Assembly: GCF_010548305.1 (NCBI RefSeq) | Contig: NZ_JAAGLV010000033.1 | Coordinates: 1-40,248, forward strand | From: Streptomyces sp. SID13031 | Lineage (GTDB): Bacteria > Actinomycetota > Actinomycetes > Propionibacteriales > Kribbellaceae | Reading direction: 5' to 3' | Length of the DNA: 40,248 nt | In this document: positions 15,812-23,739 of the stretch, piece by piece | Numbering within the stretch: position 1 is the first letter of the stretch | How the letters are laid out: each line of letters opens with the position of its first letter | Made by a program: the position numbers and the translations under genes | Notes under the pieces: generated by a model | What the model was told of the DNA's origin: nothing | Database searches by the model: none | Seen by the model: only the letters and a program-made list of their open reading frames with translations

Positions 15812-16180
15812 ATGGCAGCTCCGGTACACAACGCGGACGTGACCTGCGAGTTCGGGGTCGCAGGCGACGAGCAGCACGGCTTCCACCGGGGCCGTGACTA
15901 CCGCGCCGCCCCCGGTACGGCGATCAGGGCCACCATGGCCGGCGTCGTTGTCCGGGTGTCGGCGGAGCAGGTCGTGGTCGAGTCCAATGCCATCTGGCAT
16001 CTGTACGACCACCTGGCCGGCCCGGAGGTGCGCCAAGGCGACACGGTGGAGACGGGGGATCGCCTCGGCCTGGCTGCTGGGCCACATCTGCACTACGAGG
16101 AGCGCGTCACGCCGTACGGGCCCGGTGACCACCGGAACCCGCGGTTCGACCTGCATCCGAACACGCGGCTGCACACGTAA
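15812..16180 (+). CDS. M23 (LytM-like) metallopeptidase-fold protein without signal peptide
   Basis: The product has 122 residues from ATG 15812. It contains the zinc motif of M23 peptidases: H25-x3-D29 (GFHRGRDYRA) and H92-x-H94 (GPHLHYEE), with the extra active-site His in IWHLYDHL. The small barrel motifs GTAIRATMAGVV and VRQGDTVETGDRLGLAA are also present. M23 enzymes normally cut peptidoglycan cross-bridges outside the membrane. This protein is one bare domain, with no signal peptide, membrane helix or wall-binding repeat, so it either leaves the cell by another route or works on a different substrate. It follows the regulator by 46 bp and precedes a GNAT gene. Confidence 0.8.
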   Translation: MAAPVHNADVTCEFGVAGDEQHGFHRGRDYRAAPGTAIRATMAGVVVRVSAEQVVVESNAIWHLYDHLAGPEVRQGDTVETGDRLGLAAGPHLHYEERVTPYGPGDHRNPRFDLHPNTRLHT

Positions 16181-16250
16181 GGGGGAGGTGGCGTTGGGCG
16201 GGCCGGTCGTGGAGGGAGCGACCGAGCCGCTCGCCGCTACTGTCAGCAGG

Positions 16251-16736
16251 ATGATCGCTACCAGGTTCACCACCGAGCGGTCGGTGCTGCTGCCGCTGCG
16301 CGCCGAGTACTCCGAAGCGATGGCGAAGGTACTCGCGGATCCGGAGCTGTACGCGTTCACCGGTGGCGAGCCCCCGACGGCAGAGGCGCTCGCGGAGCGC
16401 TACCGGCGACAGGTGGCCGGCCCGGGCCGCCCTGGGGAGTCGTGGCTCAACTGGGTGATCAGCGTTACGCAGTACGACGAACTGGTCGGCTACGTCCAGG
16501 CCACGGTGATCGGTGACGAGGCGGAGATCGCCTGGGTGCTGGGGACGGCCTGGCAGGGGCACGGCTACGCCAAGGAGGCGGCTGTCGCTCTGGTCGCCTG
16601 GCTGCAGGCTCACGGGGCCGGGCGGGTCGTCGCGCACGTGCATCCCGAGCACCTCGCGTCGGCCGCCGTCGCCGCTGCGGCCGGGCTGCACCGGACGGAC
16701 CAGCTCGACGACGGCGAGTACCTCTGGGTCCGGTAG
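16251..16736 (+). CDS. GNAT-family N-acetyltransferase (RimJ/RimL-like)
   Basis: Start ATG 16251 (MIATRFTTERSVLLPLRAEY), 161 residues. The opening strand TERSVLLPL and the Asp-Pro-Glu segment LADPELYAFTGG match the RimJ/RimL branch. The acetyl-CoA-binding loop is WVLGTAWQGHGYAKEAAVAL (Q/R-x-x-G-x-G/A type), followed by VVAHVHPEHLASAAVAAAAG. The enzyme should acetylate an amino group on a small molecule or a protein N-terminus; the substrate cannot be read from the sequence. It is convergent with the cold-shock gene and shares a terminator with it. Confidence 0.85.
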   Translation: MIATRFTTERSVLLPLRAEYSEAMAKVLADPELYAFTGGEPPTAEALAERYRRQVAGPGRPGESWLNWVISVTQYDELVGYVQATVIGDEAEIAWVLGTAWQGHGYAKEAAVALVAWLQAHGAGRVVAHVHPEHLASAAVAAAAGLHRTDQLDDGEYLWVR

Positions 16737-16772
16737 AAAAAGAACAAGCCCGGCCGAGAACGGCCGGGCTTG
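16737..16772 (-). terminator. Shared terminator between GNAT gene and cold-shock gene
   Basis: A perfect 12-bp stem, CAAGCCCGGCCG (16745-16756) with CGGCCGGGCTTG (16761-16772) and an AGAA loop. On the minus strand it is followed by TTCTTTTT, a true U-tract, so it is an intrinsic terminator for the cold-shock mRNA. It can also stop transcripts from the GNAT gene. Confidence 0.85.
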
Positions 16773-16785
16773 CTCAAGCGGTGGT

Positions 16786-16989
16786 TCAGACCGGGCGGAC
16801 GTTCTCCGCCTGCGGGCCCTTCGGGCCCTGGGTCAGGTCGAACTCGACCTTCTGGTTCTCATCGAGCGAACGGTAGCCGTCCGCCGCGATCGCCGAGTAG
16901 TGCACGAAGACGTCGGCGCCGCCGCCGTCCTGAGAAATGAAGCCGAAGCCCTTTTCACCGTTGAACCACTTCACTGTTCCGCTGGCCAT
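16786..16989 (-). CDS. Cold-shock domain protein (CspA family)
   Basis: The start at 16989 (MASGTVKWFNGEKGFGF) has AAGGAG 8 nt upstream; 67 residues, the standard length. RNP1 (KGFGFI) and RNP2 (VFVHYS) RNA-binding motifs are intact, followed by EFDLTQGPKGPQAENV. It is a small single-stranded RNA/DNA chaperone in the cytoplasm. The 5' region between 16990 and 17090 is non-coding and probably holds its promoter and leader. Confidence 0.95.
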   Translation of the reverse strand: MASGTVKWFNGEKGFGFISQDGGGADVFVHYSAIAADGYRSLDENQKVEFDLTQGPKGPQAENVRPV

Positions 16990-17090
16990 GATCTGCTCCT
17001 TGTGTGGGGCGGGTAACAGGTCCCGACGGTCGTCGGTCCCCTGGTTGCTGAACGAGCCCTCCCACACCGGACCGAGGCCCAGAAATGAGA

Positions 17091-17124
17091 AAACGCCCTG
17101 CGGATCACAAATCCGCGGGCGTTT
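17091..17124 (-). terminator. Hairpin between the alpha/beta hydrolase and cold-shock genes
   Basis: AAACGCCC-T-GCGGAT (17091-17105) pairs with ATCCGCGGGCGTTT (17111-17124) over 14 bp with one bulged T. On the minus strand it is followed by TTCTCATTT. It lies 96 nt after the hydrolase stop codon and most simply terminates that transcript. Confidence 0.7.
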
Positions 17125-17219
17125 CTAAAAACAAACCGGGAACTGCAAAACTGCAACCGTCAGAAACGGTAGCACATCGGGGGCCGGTCGCAACTAGCCG
17201 CGACCGGCCCAGCCTGTCG

Positions 17220-18020
17220 CTATTTGCCGGCCTGCTCGACCGCCCAGGCCAGGGCACGGTCGGCGACCTCCTCCCAGCCGGCTTCGGCGGGCATCAGGTG
17301 GGCGCGGCCCGGGTACTCCTCGATCTCGGTGACCGTCGAGGGCGCCTTGTAGTGCCTCGCGTTCGAGCGCTGGACCGACGGCGGCATCAGGTGGTCATCG
17401 CCGCCGGACAGGAACAGCAGCGGCTTGCGGGCGTCGTTCTGGTAGTCCACCCAGGTGTCCTGATGACCCGGCAGCAGGTTCGCCAGTGCGCTGTCGAAGA
17501 GGATCCGGCCGGAGGCGGGGATGTGGTACCGCTCGTACAGCCGCCGGGACTCGTCCTCCGGGAACGTGTTCGTGAAGGCGTAGTGCCACTGCTCGTGGGT
17601 GTAGCCGACCGCCTTGTGCCGGTTGGCAGGGTTGCTCAGCACCGGGAAGGTCGACCGGATCTGGCTGAACGGCACCACCGGTACGCCCTCGGTCGGCGCC
17701 GAGTTGATCGCCACCCCGGCGGCGCCGAAACCGTGGTCCAGCAGGATCTGGACGAACGCGCCACCGGCCGAGTGGCCGATCAGGATCGGCGGCTGGTCCA
17801 GCTCACGGATCACCGACTCGAGGTGCTCGATGATGGCCGGCACGGTCACCTTCTCGATCGGCGACGGGTCCGCGTTCAGTGCCTCCACCTCGACCTCGTA
17901 GCCCGGGTATGCCGGTGCGATCACCCGGTAGCCCTGCCGTTCGTAGCGCTCGATCCACTGTTCCCAGCTGCGCGGCGTCACCCAGAAGCCGTGGACCAGA
18001 ACGATCGTGTCGGGGTTCAT
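17220..18020 (-). CDS. Alpha/beta hydrolase
   Basis: ATG 18020 has GGAGG 8 nt upstream; 266 residues. The fold begins TIVLVHGFWVTPRSWEQW (oxyanion HG). It has the nucleophile elbow GHSAGG (S84), the acid in LSGGDDHLMP and the catalytic His in YPGRAHLMP. These are the complete triad of a serine hydrolase, probably an esterase or lactonase of the cytoplasm (no signal peptide). It is transcribed divergently from the GlxA-type regulator with a 112-bp gap, so that regulator is the likely controller. The substrate is unknown. Confidence 0.88.
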   Translation of the reverse strand: MNPDTIVLVHGFWVTPRSWEQWIERYERQGYRVIAPAYPGYEVEVEALNADPSPIEKVTVPAIIEHLESVIRELDQPPILIGHSAGGAFVQILLDHGFGAAGVAINSAPTEGVPVVPFSQIRSTFPVLSNPANRHKAVGYTHEQWHYAFTNTFPEDESRRLYERYHIPASGRILFDSALANLLPGHQDTWVDYQNDARKPLLFLSGGDDHLMPPSVQRSNARHYKAPSTVTEIEEYPGRAHLMPAEAGWEEVADRALAWAVEQAGK

Positions 18021-18132
18021 CTCAGTACCTCCAAGTCGCGGGTTGATGCCTCGATTCTTCGGCTCAGGCACCCCTGCGCACGCCCCGATCCGGGCCATAC
18101 TTGCCCCAGATCGGGACAGCGAGGGGGTTGTT

Positions 18133-19110
18133 GTGAGCGATGCAAGACATCGGGTCGCCGTCGCCGTGCTCGGCGACAAGCTGACGCTGGATCTCGCTGT
18201 CGCGGTGCAGGCCTTCGGGAACCGGCCGCCGATGTTCCAGAAGATCCGCCCGGAGCCTGAATCGCCGTACGACGTCGTGCTCTGTGGCAAGCCGTCCAAC
18301 CCGCTCAGCGCCATCATCGGCGAGCTCCGGCCATTGCAGGAGCTGGCCGAGGCCGACACCGTCGTCGTGCCCGGCGTGGTCGATCAGGAGTCGGCCGAGA
18401 ACCCGCAGGCACTCGCTGCGATCGCCAGCGCGGGCGCTGACGGCGCCAGGCTGGTCTCGCTCTGCACGGGCGCCTTCGTCCTTGGGTACGCCGGTGTGCT
18501 CGACGGGCATCGCGTGACCACGCACTGGGCGCTGGCCGAGGAGTTCCGGGCGGCCTTTCCCCGCGTGGAGCTGGCCGAGCATGAGCTGTACATCGACGAC
18601 GGGCAGGTACTGACGTCAGGCGGCATGCTCGCGGCGGCGGATCTCTGCTTACACGTACTCCGGTCAGATCTCGGCCAGTCGTATGCCAACGACGTCTCCC
18701 GGCTGCTGGTGAGCCCCCCGCATCGGGCCGGCGGGCAGTCGCAGTACACGAAAATCATCGACAAGCCGCTGACCGGGTCGCTGGCGCCCGTGCTCGCGTG
18801 GATGCTTGAGCACCTCGATGAGCCGCTCACATTGCAGGCGGTCGCCGATCAGGCCCACATGAGCGGTCGCACGCTGGCGCGGCGGTTCCGCGCGGAGACC
18901 GGGCAAAGTGTCCTGGACTGGGTCGTGATGCGCCGGGTCGAGCGGGCTCGCGAGCTGCTGGAGGAATCGGATCTGACCGTCACCCAGATCGCGTACGCCG
19001 CCGGCTTCGGCTCGACCGAGTCTCTCCGCCGCCACTTTCTCCTGAGCGCCGGTACGAGCCCGGGCGCCTACCGAGCGACCTTCCGGCTGGCGGCCGAGCC
19101 TGCCGTCTGA
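18133..19110 (+). CDS. GlxA-type transcriptional regulator (DJ-1/PfpI domain + AraC helix-turn-helix)
   Basis: GTG 18133 has GAGGGG 7 nt upstream; 325 residues. The first 190 residues form a DJ-1/PfpI glutamine-amidotransferase-like sensor domain with C111 in LVSLCTGAFVLGYAGVL and the TTHW motif. Residues about 220-325 are an AraC-type double helix-turn-helix: LTLQAVADQAHMSGRTLARR and VTQIAYAAGFGSTESLRRHF. Such proteins usually activate a neighbouring catabolic gene in response to a small molecule; the divergent hydrolase is the obvious target. The gene contains a TTA leucine codon at 18649-18651 (L173), rare in high-GC actinomycetes. Confidence 0.92.
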   Translation: MSDARHRVAVAVLGDKLTLDLAVAVQAFGNRPPMFQKIRPEPESPYDVVLCGKPSNPLSAIIGELRPLQELAEADTVVVPGVVDQESAENPQALAAIASAGADGARLVSLCTGAFVLGYAGVLDGHRVTTHWALAEEFRAAFPRVELAEHELYIDDGQVLTSGGMLAAADLCLHVLRSDLGQSYANDVSRLLVSPPHRAGGQSQYTKIIDKPLTGSLAPVLAWMLEHLDEPLTLQAVADQAHMSGRTLARRFRAETGQSVLDWVVMRRVERARELLEESDLTVTQIAYAAGFGSTESLRRHFLLSAGTSPGAYRATFRLAAEPAV

Positions 19111-19111
19111 G

Positions 19112-20515
19112 CTACCAGGATCCGCGGTGGTCCGGGACGAGCAGCGTGAACGGGATGATCAGCACCAGCACCGCGGCGAAGATGACGAAGCTGTACGCCT
19201 GTGCCAGGCCGCCGTTGGCGGAGTGCGACAGCAGGGCGGTCGTGACCGACACGGCGACGATGCCGCCGGACTGGCGGAACATGCCGCGGAGGCCGGCGAT
19301 CGCCGAGATCTGGTCGGGGGCGAGTTGCAGGCTGGCGTTGTTGGAGGCGGGGATCGACAGACCCATCCCGACGCCGGTGATCCCGGCGGCGAGCGCCAGC
19401 CAGCCGTACGGGGTGAGGCCGTGCGGGGCGATCGCCATCAGCGTCATCCCGCCGGCCACGAGCAGGAAGCCACCGATCATCGGGGCCCGGTAGCCGGTAC
19501 GCCGAAGCGCGAAGACGGCGAGCCCGGCGACGCAGATCATCCCGACGGCCCTGGCCGTGAGCAGCGTCCCGGCCTGCAGCGGCTGGATGCCGTAGCGCGA
19601 TTCGGCGTACAGGGGGACGAGCGCGCCGAAGCCCAGTACGGCCGCGCCGAAGAGGAAGTTGATCGCGTTCATCGCGCCGAAGCCGCCGCCGCGGAGCAGG
19701 TTGACCGGGATGAATGGCGCCGCGTTGCGCCTGGCGTGCCGGACGAAGAGCAACCCGAGAGTGACCGCAATCACCTCGGCGGCGATGAACAGCGGATCGG
19801 CCGGTGACGCTCCACTGCTCCCGAGCGAGCTGATCCCGTACATCCCGAACAGGATCGTCAGCGTGAGCAGCACGGCGCCGACGGTGTCGACCCGGCCGGC
19901 CGGTTTGGGGGTGCTGCGCGGGATGAAGCGCAGGCCGAGCCCGATCAGCAGCAGGCCGATCGGCACGTTGACGATGAAGATCTCCCGCCAGGACCAGTAC
20001 GTGACGATGACGCCGCCGATGATCGGGCCGAGGATGCCGCCGATCGGGAAGATCGAGGTGAACATGCCGATCGCCCGGTCCCGGTCGCGGCCGAACTGCT
20101 CGGACACGATGCCGGTCGCGGTCGGCATGAACGCGCCGCCGCCGATCGCCTGGAAGGCGCGGAACACCACCAGCAGGTAGATGTTGTCGGCGAGGCTGCA
20201 GCACAGCGAGGCGACGGTGAACAGCACGGCGGCGCCGAGGAAGACGCGCTTGCGGCCGAACTGGTCGCCGAGCCGGCCGGCCAGCGGCATCACGATGATC
20301 TGGCCGAGCGCGTAGATGGTGATCGTCCAGCCGCTCCAGTTCAGCTCCGCGTGCAGGTCGCCGCGGATGGCGTTGAGCGCGGTCGCCACTATGGTCTGAT
20401 CGATCGAGGCCATCAGCAGGGCGATCGAGACGATGCCGAAGACGATCCGCCGGTGGGCCAGCGGCTCATCCGCGGCCGGTTCGGCAAGCTGAGAAGCTGA
20501 ACTCGACGGTTCCAT
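19112..20515 (-). CDS. MFS multidrug exporter, DHA2 family
   Basis: The product has 467 residues starting at 20515 (MEPSSSASQLAEPA). The DHA motif D1 is seen in LLMASIDQTIVATALNAI, motif A in GRLGDQFGRKRVFLGAA, and motif C as GGILGPIIGGVI. The many hydrophobic segments fit 14 transmembrane helices. It is a proton-driven exporter in the cytoplasmic membrane, probably of drugs or toxic metabolites. It is divergent from a MarR gene with 59 bp between the starts, and an inverted repeat in that gap is the probable operator, so efflux is probably induced by ligands of the MarR protein. Confidence 0.92.
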   Translation of the reverse strand: MEPSSSASQLAEPAADEPLAHRRIVFGIVSIALLMASIDQTIVATALNAIRGDLHAELNWSGWTITIYALGQIIVMPLAGRLGDQFGRKRVFLGAAVLFTVASLCCSLADNIYLLVVFRAFQAIGGGAFMPTATGIVSEQFGRDRDRAIGMFTSIFPIGGILGPIIGGVIVTYWSWREIFIVNVPIGLLLIGLGLRFIPRSTPKPAGRVDTVGAVLLTLTILFGMYGISSLGSSGASPADPLFIAAEVIAVTLGLLFVRHARRNAAPFIPVNLLRGGGFGAMNAINFLFGAAVLGFGALVPLYAESRYGIQPLQAGTLLTARAVGMICVAGLAVFALRRTGYRAPMIGGFLLVAGGMTLMAIAPHGLTPYGWLALAAGITGVGMGLSIPASNNASLQLAPDQISAIAGLRGMFRQSGGIVAVSVTTALLSHSANGGLAQAYSFVIFAAVLVLIIPFTLLVPDHRGSW

Positions 20516-20530
20516 CGATGAACAGACTAC

Positions 20531-20550
20531 ATTGCTTGCCAGCAGGCAAT
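20531..20550. promoter_or_regulatory. Probable MarR operator
   Basis: The imperfect palindrome ATTGCTTGCCAGCAGGCAAT lies between the divergent DHA2 transporter and marR-type genes: ATTGC(T/C)T half-sites around a 6-bp centre. Its size and place suit a MarR dimer repressing both genes. Confidence 0.6.
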
Positions 20551-20574
20551 AAAGGCCGAAGAGGGATACAGGAC

Positions 20575-21012
20575 ATGACCGACACCGAGACGCTGAGCAA
20601 GCTCCGCGCCGTGATCTCCCGGCTCGCGCGTGAGCTCAACGCCACGGCCACCGGCGAGGGCCTGACGCCGACCCAGGCCTCGGTCCTCGGCCTGATCGCC
20701 TTCCGCGGCCCTCTCGGCCTGACCGAGCTGGCGCAACTGGAGGGCCTCAACCCGACCATGCTCTCCCGCGTGGTCGGCAAGTTGACCGAGCTCGGCCTGA
20801 TCCAGCGCGATCCCAATCCGGACGACCTCCGCGCCATCCGGGTCGAGGCCACCGACGCCGGCCGCCACCTGCACGAACGCGTCAAGCTCCTCCGCACCAA
20901 GACCATCGGCGACTGTCTCGACCAGCTCCCCGCCGACTCGGCCGCGACCATCATCGACGCCCTCCCGGCCCTGGAAGAACTGGCCCAGGCGATGCGCGCC
21001 GCCCACGCCTGA
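20575..21012 (+). CDS. MarR-family transcriptional regulator
   Basis: ATG 20575 (MTDTETLSKLRAVISRLARE), 145 residues, the usual MarR length; an upstream in-frame ATG at 20518 would overlap the operator and lacks a ribosome binding site. The winged helix spans LTPTQASVLGLIAFRG, LGLTELAQLEGLNPTMLSRV and the wing LIQRDPNPDDLRAIRVEAT with the conserved D-x-R. N- and C-terminal helices form the dimer interface. It should repress the divergent DHA2 exporter and itself. Confidence 0.92.
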   Translation: MTDTETLSKLRAVISRLARELNATATGEGLTPTQASVLGLIAFRGPLGLTELAQLEGLNPTMLSRVVGKLTELGLIQRDPNPDDLRAIRVEATDAGRHLHERVKLLRTKTIGDCLDQLPADSAATIIDALPALEELAQAMRAAHA

Positions 21013-21106
21013 CAGGTGGTCCGGTCAGCTCATCGCTGACGCCTATCAACTCATCGGAAATGTGACCTGGGTCATGTCTTGACCGCCTTCTGGGCCCGGC
21101 CTACTG

Positions 21107-21118
21107 TATGCGGTATAC
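21107..21118. promoter_or_regulatory. Oxalate-locus operator motif, site A (hyi)
   Basis: TATGCGGTATAC, 25 bp upstream of the hyi start. It matches the core ATnCnGTATnC found also before sucC, the OFA transporter gene and oxc. The position is suited to repression. The cognate regulator is not in the window. Confidence 0.55.
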
Positions 21119-21143
21119 CAAGCCCCTCCGGAAGGTGGGACCA

Positions 21144-21947
21144 ATGGCGAGACCGCGTTACGCCGTCAACTGCTCGATCCTGTTCACCGAACTGCCTTTG
21201 CTGGAAAGACCGCAGGCCGCCCGGGATGCCGGGTTCGAGGCGGTGGAGTTCTGGTGGCCGTTCGACAGCCCGCTGCCCGGTGACGCCGAGGTCGACGCGT
21301 TCGAACGCGCGATCCGCGACGCCGGCGTCCAGCTGGTAGGGCTCAACTTCGCCGCCGGTGACCTGCCGGCCGGCGACCGCGGCCTGGTGTCGTGGCCGCA
21401 ACGATCGCTGGAGTTCCGCGACAACATCGCGGTGACGCTGGGGATCGGCGAACGGCTGGGCTGCCGCGCCTTCAACGCGTTGTACGGCAATCGCGTCGAC
21501 GGCGTCGCCCCCGCCGAGCAGGACGAGCTCGCCGCCGAGAACCTCGCCCTGGCCGGTACGGCGGCCGGCTCCTTCGGCGCGACCGTCCTGGTCGAGCCGG
21601 TCAGTGGCGCCCCGAAGTACCCGTTGCTGACGGCAACCGATGCCGTCGAGGTGATCACCCGGGTCGAACGCGAGTCCGGCGTGACCAGCCTCGGGTTGCT
21701 CGCGGACCTCTACCACCTGACCGTCAACGGCGATGACGTCAGCAAGGCGATCACGACGTACGCCGATCGCATCGCGCACGTTCAGCTCGCGGACTCGCCC
21801 GGTCGCAACGAGCCCGGGACCGGTGAGATCCCGATCGCGCAGTACCTCGGTGAACTCCAGCAGGCCGGCTACGACGGCTGGATCGGGCTGGAGTACAAGC
21901 CCAGCACCACAACCCCCGACAGCTTCGCCTGGATCCCTCGCACCTGA
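21144..21947 (+). CDS. hyi: Hydroxypyruvate isomerase
   Basis: The start is ATG 21144 (MARPRYAVNCSILFTELP), with GAAGGTGGG just upstream; the frame could extend to 21108 but that would cover the operator-like site. The 267 residues form an AP-endonuclease-2-like TIM barrel. Typical Hyi segments are NCSILFTELPLLERPQAARD, the metal/substrate strand VLVEPVSGAPKYPL, LGLLADLYHLTVNGDD, IAHVQLADSPGRNEPGTGE and GWIGLEYKPS. It interconverts hydroxypyruvate and tartronate semialdehyde. It is the first gene of a hyi-gcl-reductase operon (15 bp to gcl), the standard glyoxylate carboligase pathway. Confidence 0.93.
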   Translation: MARPRYAVNCSILFTELPLLERPQAARDAGFEAVEFWWPFDSPLPGDAEVDAFERAIRDAGVQLVGLNFAAGDLPAGDRGLVSWPQRSLEFRDNIAVTLGIGERLGCRAFNALYGNRVDGVAPAEQDELAAENLALAGTAAGSFGATVLVEPVSGAPKYPLLTATDAVEVITRVERESGVTSLGLLADLYHLTVNGDDVSKAITTYADRIAHVQLADSPGRNEPGTGEIPIAQYLGELQQAGYDGWIGLEYKPSTTTPDSFAWIPRT

Positions 21948-21962
21948 GCCAAGGAGCCCTGT

Positions 21963-23729
21963 ATGCCCCGAATGACTGCCGCCCGCGCGGCGGTGGAGAT
22001 CCTCCGTCGCGAAGGCATCACGAACCTGTTCGGCCTCCCCGGTGCGGCCATCAACCCCTTCTACAGCGCGGTTCGCGCGCAGGGTGAGCTCAAGCACGTG
22101 CTCGCCCGGCACGTCGAAGGCGCCTCGCACATGGCCGAGGGCTACACCCGCGCCAAGGCGGGAAACATCGGAGTCTGCGTCGGTACGTCGGGTCCCGCCG
22201 GCACCGACATGATCACCGGCCTGTACTCCGCCAGCGCAGACTCCATCCCGATCCTGTGCGTCACCGGCCAGGCGCCGGTCGCGAAGCTGCACAAGGAGGA
22301 CTTCCAGGCCGTCGACATCTCCACGATCGCCCAGTCGGTCACCAAGTGGGCGGTCACTGTACTGGAGGCCGCGCAGGTGCCGGGTGTCTTCCAGAAGGCG
22401 TTCCAGCTGATGCGCTCCGGTCGTCCCGGACCGGTGCTCATCGATCTGCCGATCGACGTCCAGTTGACCGAGATCGACTTCGACCCCGACCTGTACGTCC
22501 CGCTGCCGATCGCGTCGCCGCGGGCCACGGTCGCACAGGCCGAGACGGTACTGCGGATGCTGGCCGAAGCCGAGCACCCGCTGATCGTCGCGGGTGGCGG
22601 CATCATCAACGCGGATGCGGCGGACCTCCTGGTCGAGTTCGCCGAGCTCACCGGCGTGCCGGTGGTGCCGACGTTGATGGGCTGGGGGGCGATCCCGGAC
22701 GACCATCGGCTGATGGCCGGGATGGTCGGGCTGCAGACGTCGCACCGGTACGGCAACGAGACGCTGCTGGCCTCCGATCTGGTGATCGGGATCGGCAACC
22801 GGTGGGCCAACCGGCACACGGGTTCGGTCGCGACGTACACGAAGGGTCGCAAGTTCGTCCATATCGACATCGAGCCGACCCAGATCGGGCGGGTGTTCGC
22901 GCCGGATCTCGGCATCGCGTCGGATGCGAAGGCCGCGCTCGAAGTACTGATCCATGTCGCTCGGGACGGCGCTCCGCTGAAGGATCGGTCGGAGTGGTCG
23001 GCTGCTTGCCGCGAACGGAAGCGGACGCTGCTGCGGCGTACCGACTTCGAGGACGTGCCGGTGAAACCGCAGCGGGTCTATCAGGAGATGAACAATGCCT
23101 TCGGGCCGGACACCCGGTACGTCTCCACGATCGGGTTGTCGCAGATCCAGGCCGCGCAGATGCTGCATGTCTATCGGCCGCGGCACTGGATCAACGCCGG
23201 GCAGGCGGGTCCGCTCGGCTGGACCGGACCGGCGGCTCTCGGTGTTGCGGTCGCCGATCCGGAAGCGACCGTCGTGGCGCTGTCGGGCGACTACGACTTC
23301 CAGTTCCTGATCGAGGAACTCGCGGTCGGCGCCCAGTTCAACATTCCCTACATCCACGTGGTGGTGAACAACGCCTATCTCGGGCTGATCCGGCAGGCGC
23401 AGCGGGGGCTGGAGATGGACTACTGCGTCCAGCTGTCGTTCGAGAACATCAACGCGCCCGAGCTGAACGGGTACGGCGTCGACCACGTCAAGGTCGCCGA
23501 AGGCCTTGGCTGCAAGGCGTTGCGGGTGTTCGAGCCGGACGGCATCCTGCCCGCGCTGGAGCAGGCGAAGAAGCTGATGGTCGAGCACCGGGTGCCGATC
23601 ATGGTCGAGGTGATCCTGGAACGCGTCACCAACGTCTCGATGGGAACCGAGATCGACAACGTGATCGAGTTCGCTGAGCTCGACGGCGTCCAGAACCCGA
23701 TCCCGACCGCCTCCGGGCTACGAGACTAG
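21963..23729 (+). CDS. gcl: Glyoxylate carboligase (tartronate-semialdehyde synthase)
   Basis: The product has 588 residues from ATG 21963 and can be followed along its whole length against the E. coli enzyme. It has the Gcl hallmark V51 (LARHVEGASHMAEGY), where other ThDP enzymes carry a catalytic Glu. Other segments are the FAD/ThDP parts GTSGPAGTDMITGLYSAS, LMRSGRPGPVLIDLP and HIDIEPTQIGRV, and the Mg/ThDP motif SGDYDFQFLIEELAVGAQFN...NN. It joins two glyoxylates to tartronate semialdehyde and CO2 in the cytoplasm. Together with hyi, glxR and the oxalyl-CoA enzymes it channels oxalate-derived glyoxylate to glycerate. The next gene starts 10 bp after its stop. Confidence 0.97.
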   Translation: MPRMTAARAAVEILRREGITNLFGLPGAAINPFYSAVRAQGELKHVLARHVEGASHMAEGYTRAKAGNIGVCVGTSGPAGTDMITGLYSASADSIPILCVTGQAPVAKLHKEDFQAVDISTIAQSVTKWAVTVLEAAQVPGVFQKAFQLMRSGRPGPVLIDLPIDVQLTEIDFDPDLYVPLPIASPRATVAQAETVLRMLAEAEHPLIVAGGGIINADAADLLVEFAELTGVPVVPTLMGWGAIPDDHRLMAGMVGLQTSHRYGNETLLASDLVIGIGNRWANRHTGSVATYTKGRKFVHIDIEPTQIGRVFAPDLGIASDAKAALEVLIHVARDGAPLKDRSEWSAACRERKRTLLRRTDFEDVPVKPQRVYQEMNNAFGPDTRYVSTIGLSQIQAAQMLHVYRPRHWINAGQAGPLGWTGPAALGVAVADPEATVVALSGDYDFQFLIEELAVGAQFNIPYIHVVVNNAYLGLIRQAQRGLEMDYCVQLSFENINAPELNGYGVDHVKVAEGLGCKALRVFEPDGILPALEQAKKLMVEHRVPIMVEVILERVTNVSMGTEIDNVIEFAELDGVQNPIPTASGLRD

Positions 23730-23739
23730 GAGTCCGCGG

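Noticed and set aside
21072..23588. Very long antisense frame of 838 codons opposite hyi and gcl
   Set aside because: It is rich in Arg, Asp, His and Gln repeats typical of the antisense of high-GC genes, has no recognisable motif, and lies exactly opposite two well-identified enzymes.
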